From Notospermus geniculatus (taxonomy: Eukaryota > Nemertea > Pilidiophora > Heteronemertea > Lineidae), in assembly GCA_002633025.1 (NCBI GenBank), contig NMRB01000906.1:164691-228690 (forward strand): 64,000 bases of DNA. The letters are read 5' to 3'. The notes beneath the pieces are model-generated. The model made no database searches and was not told the origin of the DNA. It saw only the letters and a list, made by a program, of their open reading frames with translations. Shown one piece after another: positions 56,591-64,000 of the stretch. A program made the translations under genes and the position numbers. Each line of letters begins with the position of its first letter. Position 1 is the stretch's first letter.

Positions 56591-57710
56591 GGTGAAAAGG
56601 ATTGGGCAATGAGCCATGATACTACTACTAAGATTGAAAAGAACCAATGGTTTCTGTTAGCTCCGAAGTTGATTCTTCCCAAAAGGTTGGGTCTCCAAGG
56701 ACTTGTCAGGTTACTCAATGGAAATGCCAGTCTCTTTCTCCCTTCTCTTTATATGGTAAATAGTGTTCCATCGCCAGCAATTACTGTCAGTATCCCACTG
56801 TTAGATAGGGATTTATGTCAAAGATCAAGCTAATCTTAGCTAACGACCACTTTTGTGGTCAAATGTGTCCTTAACCTTTGTTAACGTCCCGCTTAATCTT
56901 CATCTATGTGCTGAGATAGATGAGGTTTGACTACCGGTTGTCTAAGACTGGCGGTTTAGACTTCAGTGATTAGCTTTAGGTGTCTCATCAATGGGGAAAA
57001 TTATTTAACCCTTCCCTGCGAAGTCAATTTTGATGAAATGAAAATGCTGCTGCCAGTGCTATCGTTAACGGAGCGATTTCTTTAACTTAAAGTTCGCACA
57101 CAATGGATGACGTAATACTAATACTAATACACAAATGCCATTTTTATGTGTCCTTTTAAACGACACACTGCCAAGAAGGATGAATTGGCCATGAATTTCA
57201 GTAAGAAGTATAATCGTTTCGTTCTCGATCGTATCATACTTTCCTTCAATACCTCTTTTTTTCTTTCCCTTCAATTTTTGTTCCCTTTGCGTCTCTACCC
57301 GAATCAACGTTACTTGTATTCAGACTGTGTGTGTGCCCAGGTTTTATAGGAAACCCCAAGGTCAAGCAGGCCATTGATTTAAGTAATGGACTTGATATAT
57401 CGATGTAACGTTTTACCCTAGAACAGTAATGATACCCTAGGCCAACATTAGTTGACTTTCCTTGAAAAGTTGATCAAAGCAGATGGGATTGCACCCACGC
57501 CGGATAATGACATGGGTATGTACTCAAGAAGAATAGTTGGAGTGACGAAAATTAGTACAGCAAGCGGGAAAAGATAATATTATATTATATTCACAATTAC
57601 ACCAGAAGTGTAATTCACCCATTAGGTTTCTGAAGAATGGACTATCGCTATTAACAAACACAATTTGTGACGAAAATTTGCAATGTAAAAATGGTGAAAA
57701 CTTTAGTTTT
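56591..57710. other. Unannotated spacer
   Basis: Small frames only, including 56582-56833. Nothing supported. Confidence 0.5.
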
Positions 57711-58265
57711 TCACAAGGAAATTTTCCTTATATCCATTGGATGTCCGAACTGGATATCCAATGGATATAGAAAAGACAAAAAATCCATTCACGATCCTTT
57801 TTTCTGGATATAGAATGGATATCCATTTGATGTGTCCGTTTGGGAAAATCAGTTGTCCTGGGCAGCCGTACAACCAATTTCTCGTTACTCTGAGGAAAGG
57901 GCTGACGTAGTGATGACACAGAGATGAAGATGTTTTTAACTATGCCCTAAATTTCCATTCTGAGTTGATTCTCTGACTACGGTACATTGAATAATTAGTA
58001 ACTCCAAATAGCTGGCAGCTCTTATACTGTGCTGCAACCACACCTCACCAATGAGTACAGGAGTTTATATAAAATTTATATACATTATATAAATTTTACA
58101 TAGTGCTCTTTATATCAAATCTATGAGAAATGGATATGAATTCTATGTCAACCAATGGATATCCAAACTGTCACCCAAATTTTATAACCAATGGATATCC
58201 AATCTATATCCATTCTATATCAAAATCATTGGATATCCAATGGATATAAGGAAAATTTCCTTGTG
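57711..58265. mobile_element. GGATATCC-rich fold-back
   Basis: CACAAGGAAATTTTCCTTAT (57711) faces ATAAGGAAAATTTCCTTGTG (to 58265). Between them are many copies of CCAATGGATATCCAA in both orientations and a TATATAAAATTTATATA patch near 58065-58095. A ~555-bp AT-rich non-autonomous element. Confidence 0.75.
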
Positions 58266-58849
58266 CACCGTTAGGGGACGACCTCTTGAACTCTATATAA
58301 AACCTCTTCTCGTCCGCGTTTACGTTTTCGGGGCAAATCTAAACCTCCCTAATACCGGCGACCTTGAGTAATTTAAATAATTGAAAGAACTAATGCATCT
58401 TTTGAACGAAGGCTGTCAACTGAGCCTGAGTCTATTACTAAGAAATCGACATGACCTACCATGTAATCTGTACACCCATTAGCGCCATTTGCTCCTTTTT
58501 ACCAAGCAAATTTGAAGTCGAGTCGGATGACATCAATACGCCATCGTCAATGACATTTCACATTTCATTTCTTTCCTGTCTTCGTTTCAAATATCACATT
58601 GGAACGCTCCAGAAATATGATGAAAATGACGCTTTAATCTTTTATTCAATTTATGAAAGTTTGCGTCCCTTACGAGTGATCTCGAAAAAGGAATACGTCA
58701 TCAGGTAAAAGGATACCCTGGTTGGAACATGATACCTTCCTTCTCTCACCTATTATGCAGAAAGAAGGGAAACAATGCTTATAATGACTGCTGTTTCTTT
58801 CCCATACCAATATTACCAAAATTGCTGTGGTGTGAAAAATATCACTTCC
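58266..58849. other. Unannotated spacer
   Basis: An 85-codon plus frame (58451-58708) has no recognisable domain. Confidence 0.5.
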
Positions 58850-59340
58850 TTTTGATATCAGTTCAATGGCAACTGACACCTGCCATTTTCGACTAATATC
58901 AGTTCAATATTTGCTGATACATGTATCTACATCTATTTACTCATATCTACATCTATTTATTCACATCTACATTTTTGTCTGATATCAGGGCCCAGTTGCA
59001 CAAAGAATCTTAAGTCTAAGAAAAAACTTAAGTCTGAAATGAAGCCATCTGATTTGCTGAAACCTGGTCACATGATGACTTAAGTCAAACTTTAGACTTA
59101 AGATTCTTTGTGAAACTGGGCCCAGATCAAATTTGACCGATATCTGCCATTTCTGCCTGATACCAGATCAATATTGACGAATATCCGGCTGCTAATAGTT
59201 ATTTAGCTCAATATTTACCGATATCTGCCATTTCTGTTCGATATCAGATAATATTTACTGATATCTGCCATTTCTATTTTGATATCAGATCAATACTGAT
59301 TGATATCTGCCATTTCCATTTGATATCAGATCAATATTAA
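58850..59340. repeat. ~47-bp GATATCTGCCATTTC minisatellite, split by a MITE
   Basis: Units contain GATATCTGCCATTTCTGTTC and GATATCAGATCAATATT. About eight units are recognisable. A TCTACATCTATTTA trio occurs near 58925-58975. The MITE at 58989-59122 interrupts one unit. Confidence 0.8.
58989..59122. mobile_element. MITE 'GGCCCAGTT' with CAG duplication
   Basis: Arms start GGCCCAGTTGCACAAAGAAT and include TCTTAAGTCTAA. CAG lies on both sides (58986-58988, 59123-59125), while intact neighbouring units read GATATCAGATCAA with a single CAG. Confidence 0.85.
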
Positions 59341-59362
59341 CGCTGAAGGGGTTATTGTCGTC

Positions 59363-59455
59363 CTGGGTACACATAAAGTGAACCCAGGTTCGATGTCGTC
59401 AAGTGAAATTGTACCCTGGGTCCACTTTCTTGTTAGAAACTGTACCCAGGTTCAG
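59363..59455. repeat. CCTGGGTAC nested palindrome
   Basis: CCTGGGTACA/TGTACCCAGG outside and AAAGTGAACCCAGG/CCTGGGTCCACTTT inside. Confidence 0.65.
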
Positions 59456-60054
59456 ATTTAGAGACCTAGGGACGAGGTTGTTCTCGGTGAAGTCACTTGA
59501 TATTGTGCCTGCAAAAAGCTAAAGAAGAGAAGTTGGAAGAATTTTATTTTTGACTAGCTGGACAGTTTTCAACCTCGGATGGTTACGACAGAGGAAGTTC
59601 ATCAACTCGCCAGCTAGACAAGAAAACATGTCATTTTCATGTAGGCCTACATGTGCATGTGCCATTGTGCATGGCNCACGAGACACGAACACGGTAATTG
59701 CTGTTTGGTTTGACGTTGTAAGAGACACGCTGCTATGCATTGATTGCTGTTCGGCCGGGTGTGGTACGACACGGTGGAATAGATATGCAAGTCATCGGTA
59801 CGTCCGTGTGCCGTGGAATATGTAACGCTATGATCCCACCTCGTGACGGATTAGGTCACATAATTCGGCACTGTCCTACGGTTCAGCAAGTGATGAGCCA
59901 TTTTCGAAACATGGGGAAGAGTAACTCTGTGGTGGTCAGCTGATGCCTTGTTCACCCTATACTTTCCTTCATGAGTGCCACTCAAAGTACATGTATTCAA
60001 TGATGTATATTTACCTGCCATTAAACGCACAACAACCATCAAAGTAAGGGAGGA
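59456..60054. other. Unannotated spacer with one N
   Basis: Ambiguous base at 59676. No supported feature. Confidence 0.5.
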
Positions 60055-60600
60055 AGTTGACACCTCAACAGACCATTCTTCTAACTAGCATATTGTCCCG
60101 TGGCGAACACATTTTGAGGGAGTGTGTCCATGAATCATATCCTGTGGTATAGGGTCTGTTGTTTTAGTGATGAGTGTGTTTGGAGAGGAGTAGTTTCATG
60201 GCTGGAAATCCATTTGTTAATCGTTTACCATCAAATCCATGAGAAGTGATGAGCAGTTTTGACTTTCTAAACAGCAGCATCATGTCTGGTTTATTATTTG
60301 ATGGCAGCACAGGTCACCACACTACTCTCTCCACACTAATCTCTTTTTCATACAAATAATCACTTCATTTAAAACCAAAATGCCGTAAGGGCACTCTCCT
60401 CCTATTGTACTGTACACATAGGCCGCTCTTCGTAGGCTTCAAACCCTAACTGAGGAGGAGATAGGGCACAAAGTCCGGTCCACCCGAATTGTGTACAGTC
60501 ATTACATGTAGCAAAGTATAGCAGGTAACAGGTCAACTCAGGTTGATAACATATCCAACATGGCTATCGTCCATTATAATAAGATAGAGGGAACCTTTTA
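60055..60600 (-). repeat. ~500-bp dispersed repeat, copy 2
   Basis: Inverted counterpart of 32240-32725 at ~80% identity with small indels; ends at TATCCAACATGGCTAT. Confidence 0.7.
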
Positions 60601-60944
60601 GACAAAAACAAACTGCCTACCGGTCTACACTCTCGTAATTACCAGACCTCCTTTATTACTTACGAGCCATCGTACTCTATAATTCAAGGGTTCACTGTGT
60701 TCGTGTAATGCAATAAGACCTCTGTTTGCTTGATTTGAGTGGATTAACATCAAAGTGATCCTTGTTTGAGACCAGCTAAAGACCAAAGTGAGTGTAAATC
60801 GGATGGGACAGCTTTCTCTGTTATATATCACTAGTTGTCTCCAATGATTGGCCGATGGCAATGGTGCAAGTACTATTGGTAAGAAGAGATGACAGCTGCT
60901 AGAACCAACCCTTTGCGTGGTAGAATTCTAAAGTTAAAAAAGAA
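60601..60944. other. Unannotated spacer
   Basis: No supported feature. Confidence 0.5.
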
Positions 60945-61045
60945 GTTGGGGGTTTATAGTCTGATGTCGGCAACAATAAATGTGTCATGCGATTCACACT
61001 TCTAGTCTCAAGTACACCTCATCCAACATTCGAGTTGCGCCGGTC
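60945..61045 (-). mobile_element. SINE/LINE 3' tail fragment
   Basis: GGGTTTATAGTCTGATGTCG and GTGTCATGCGATTCACACTT match the 3' end of the SINE at 4474-4765. The upstream part differs, so it may derive from the partner LINE. Confidence 0.5.
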
Positions 61046-61173
61046 AAACATAAGGAATTAGTAGACTACATGTGTGCTGGCACTCCCCAATATATGCAAC
61101 AAGGCCAACATTACTTCGGGACTGCTTGACAAACATGCGACAAATTCTTCGGCTCTCGAGAAAACCATCACTA

Positions 61174-61324
61174 GGGAGTTTTCGCAAATCTGACGAAAAA
61201 CGAAGTACGAAATACGAAATTGGACGTCATATCCATGACGTAATGTATTTCAGGAAATGGCTGGTACCACAAATGTCCCTCAGTATTTCGTACTTCGTTT
61301 TTCGTCAGATTTGCGAAAACTCCC
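61174..61324. mobile_element. TA-flanked MITE 'GGGAGGTTTCG', short form
   Basis: GGGAGTTTTCGCAAATCTGA with arms ~50 bp, including ACGAAGTACGAAATACGAAA. TA outside both ends. Centre keeps only TGACGTAATGTATTTCAGG and GGTACCACAAAT of the long form. Confidence 0.85.
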
Positions 61325-61680
61325 TACTACCACACGAGTACGATCTCCTCACAACGACTGCCTGGTATTGGACACTACTCTGGCTTATCCAAGTCACTCA
61401 TTGATCATGTTTATAGGGTAATATGTTCCACCGACAAACATCCATAGATAACGCGATAATGTCATTGCACGGCTGAGCGAGTGAAATGGACAATATTTGT
61501 TCTGATGGATATCCTTAGTGCTCGGGCATGATCGGTCACTGCCCGGCTTTTCCGTTGATTTATGTTATTTGTGTAGTTTTGTGTCCATTTTAGAACGTCT
61601 GTCGCCGTGTGTATGCACTCGCCTACAATGCCTTGACTCAAATCAAATCGTGTCGCTGAGTGTGTATGTTTGGTAATTGA
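61325..61680. other. Unannotated spacer
   Basis: No supported feature. Confidence 0.5.
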
Positions 61681-62040
61681 CGGTCAATTTGCATGATGCA
61701 ACGATCTGTTCTAGGCGTTGTCTGGAAGCAAAAAGGTCGGTACCCACAAGCAGCATTTTTACGTCCAATATACCCGCCAGGTGGCGTAACCCCAAAATCA
61801 TCAATGTGCAAAAACTCAGGAACGACTTCACCGGAGCGCTCAAATGTGCTATGTGGCTCCCTCTAGATGACCTTTATGTGCATGTGAAGTTTCGGCCTGA
61901 TCGGACATCCAATATTGCTGCCAGGTGGCATAACCCAAAAATCATCAAAGTCCAGTACTCGGGAATGACTTGATATGTGCCTCCCTCTGTCATTTATGCC
62001 CAATCAGGTGAGCGCATGGTCCATGGACCATTTCATTCAA
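61681..62040 (+). repeat. GGTGAGC-ended repeat with ~145-bp internal duplication
   Basis: TCCAATATACCCGCCAGGTG...CAGGAACGACTT (61763-61827) recurs at 61908-61971. The element closes with CAATCAGGTGAGCGCATGG and TCCATGGACCATTTCATTC. Confidence 0.65.
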
Positions 62041-62099
62041 ACATTCCGAGTGACAACACCTTGTTGGACAATGCCAATACGTAGAGGAGGTTAAGCCAG

Positions 62100-62565
62100 C
62101 ACTCCAGGCAAATACTGTTCTCATCCCAGGCAAAGATTCGTGGCAGAATTCAACGCTTTTGCACATCACACCGTTCTTCTCTTTTTAAATGTGGCCAAGC
62201 GAATAGGCCAATCTGACGCTGCAGGCACAATCAAAATGTAGATAATGCAAGCGTTTGTTCCAAGCACAGACGCGAGGCATTCAGCAAAAATCGTGTTTCG
62301 ATATTTCTATCCGCACCATTTGTTTGGAAGTGTGAAAAGACAAACTCCTTCGAACACGTAGAATAGCGAAGCCACTGCTGCAGGTACAAATAACTGTAGC
62401 GTGGTAGGTCATGATGTGGTGATATATTCGACGTGCATGCAGAATCAAGGCATAAATCCTAACAGTGGTGTTTTGACATTTTCATCCGTAGCATTTGTTT
62501 GGGAGTAAGAGAGAGCCACTCCTCGGAACATGTAGAATAGCCAAACCACTGCTGCAGGCACTGAC
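62100..62565. repeat. ~173-bp degenerate tandem repeat
   Basis: GTAGAATAGC-AA-CCACTGCTGCAGG occurs at ~62360 and ~62533, and CCATTTGTTTGG-AGT at ~62317 and ~62490. A third, weaker unit precedes them (CTGACGCTGCAGGCAC). The last unit is cut by the next element. Confidence 0.65.
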
Positions 62566-63107
62566 TACACTCCTTTCGCAGTGTCTTCTCACTCATACCT
62601 ATCGTTCATAGACACTGCTTACAATAGTCAGATTCCCGCCGATTTACCGCATGATGGCAGCACTAGTCAGCGGCCAAACAGCGTTGCTCCGTGCTTCGGC
62701 CTGTTTACAAGATCAATCAGTATAGGCCTACAAACAGAATAATCTCGTATAGAGCGCCGTTATCCACTTCTTTAGCGATGTTTCAAAACAAAAAATGCAC
62801 GAGCTAAACACTGAAAAGTGCAAAGTGATACTGCATGCTGGACACGGCGGGGGGGGCAGCCATTGCTGTTGTTGTAGACTAGTCGTGCCGCGTCATAATG
62901 CAACAGTCCCATATAAAATGCTTTACGACGAGTGACCAGTCTGCCGCGGTTGTCAAGGACGCTGACAGTGAATCAATCAGAAAATGTTTCATATATTTCG
63001 TTAGTTACGCAAACGCCCTCTAGTGGTAAATCGGCGGGAATCTGGCTATTGTAAGCAGTGTCTATGAACGATAGGTATGAGTGAGAAGACACTGCGAAAG
63101 GAGTGTA
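62566..63107. mobile_element. hAT-like non-autonomous element with 83-bp arms
   Basis: 542 bp. Arms begin TACACTCCTTTCGCAGTGTC and match over ~83 bp with one mismatch. A perfect 8-bp duplication GCACTGAC flanks it (62558-62565, 63108-63115). An 8-bp target duplication is the hAT hallmark. The interior has a G run near 62850 and no transposase frame. Confidence 0.9.
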
Positions 63108-63115
63108 GCACTGAC

Positions 63116-63885
63116 ACGAGACGTCATCTCACTTTCGTATTTACAGAACAAGCAACTCCGACGTATTTTTCATGTGTTGCGTTCTATCATTCGGATAATA
63201 ATTGTCGGGTTTGTCCATTTGACAAACAGAGTTACGGAAATAATAATCATAGGCCTATTGTCCCGGCTAACATGAGAAATGGATAAGAAAGACTATTTTT
63301 TCCTGTTTTGGCATTTCCCAACCATAATCGAATTTTCCACATGATGTCAGCCGTTGGCAGTTGGGCTGCACCCACTCAGTAGAGAGAAAAATGTTCCGCA
63401 ACTACACCGTTATGGCAATGTACTTGTATCATTGTAAAAAGCGATCAAATAGGCCTGGCTTCGGTACCATGACAACCCCTACGCACAGGCCCCGCCCGAG
63501 GACCTTCTGACAACACGCTAAGAAAGTAAGGATAAGACGTACGGATGTTCGCCCACCTCAGTGAGTTTTTCATCCTGATGGGTTGCTCACTGTGGGTTTT
63601 CAGTTTTTGTTTAATAAAGACGTCACCATTCGTCATCATGCTGAGTAGAGGAAGTTCGATATATTCGGCCTGGGTGAAGAAAACATGTAAGGCCTACCTG
63701 CATGAAACAGGATGGTTCTAATGCGAAGAAGAACGCTATTTAACGGGGGTTCTTGCCAGGGTGGTCTGGCCCCCTAGCTTAAGCTGAAACGCAACCTAAT
63801 TTACGGTGAATCCTGTTTCCTGAACACTTAAAAAATTCGAAAAGGCCACACTAATTAAATTGAAGTGATCAAAGTGCAATGAAGA
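63116..63885. other. Unannotated spacer
   Basis: No supported feature. Confidence 0.5.
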
Positions 63886-64000
63886 ACAGCAGTGACGTGG
63901 CACCAGATTGCAAAATTTTGAACTTTGACCTCTGTGGCCTTGAAAGGTAGGTCAAATCAAAAACCTGTTACATGTCATGTATCCTCATTAGATACACCTA
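63886..64000 (-). repeat. Dispersed repeat, cut by window end
   Basis: Minus strand TAGGTGTATCTAATGAGGAT, TACATGACATG and AAGGCCACAGAGGTCAAAGT match 48231-48350. The element continues beyond the window. Confidence 0.65.

Overview
The window looks like intergenic or intronic DNA from a marine invertebrate. It is moderately AT-rich and full of TACATGTA and TAGGCCTA words, tRNA-derived SINEs, fold-back (MITE-type) DNA transposons and minisatellites. Two single N bases (32031, 59676) point to a draft assembly. The word usage recalls echinoderm, hemichordate or other marine deuterostome genomes, but I cannot fix the taxon from sequence alone. I found no protein-coding gene I would defend. Every longer open frame is a shadow of a repeat whose period is a multiple of three, lies inside a fold-back element, or lacks any recognisable domain. 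I saw no rRNA, no intact tRNA gene and no CRISPR array.

Layout. 0-7 kb: an odd tRNA-like SINE (two copies), a possible LINE fragment, a fold-back element at 2.3-2.8 kb, a MITE split by a SINE (4.4-4.8 kb), and twin 378-bp fold-backs (5.3-6.3 kb). 7-18 kb: a palindromic GGTCCATGGACC repeat, a 0.9-kb GGTTGTAACA transposon, several MITE and SINE relics, a CRE-rich spot, a promoter-like CCAAT/GC-box patch near 13.7 kb, and a TCTTAGTAAGA hairpin cluster near 16.9 kb. 18.46-29.40 kb: a tandem segmental duplication (unit A about 4.9 kb, unit B about 6.0 kb) whose two copies carry different later insertions. 29-43 kb: more fold-backs, TTAA-flanked MITEs, SINE pieces, a tandem array at 39.6-40.8 kb with nested insertions, and an AT-rich minisatellite. 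43-57 kb: a second TTAA MITE, a 60-bp minisatellite, repeats ending in GGTGAGC, a 229-bp duplication, a palindromic minisatellite bounded by inverted SINE tails, a near-perfect 118-bp hairpin, and a tRNA-Val-type SINE with a 14-bp target duplication. 57-64 kb: a GGATATCC fold-back, a minisatellite split by a MITE, and a 542-bp element with long terminal inverted repeats and a perfect 8-bp target duplication.

The elements do not act together as a pathway, but they record an insertion history. In several places an empty site can be read from a sister repeat (4.4 kb, 27.1 kb, 39.8 kb, 56.3 kb, 59.0 kb), so relative ages can be ordered. The most notable patterns are: a ~155-bp repeat whose centre was hit by three different elements in three of its four copies; two different MITEs at the same position of the duplicated unit; and MITEs whose arms carry TTAGCG runs and TGACGTCA palindromes. 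All family names given are inferences from termini, target duplications and box motifs, not from database searches.
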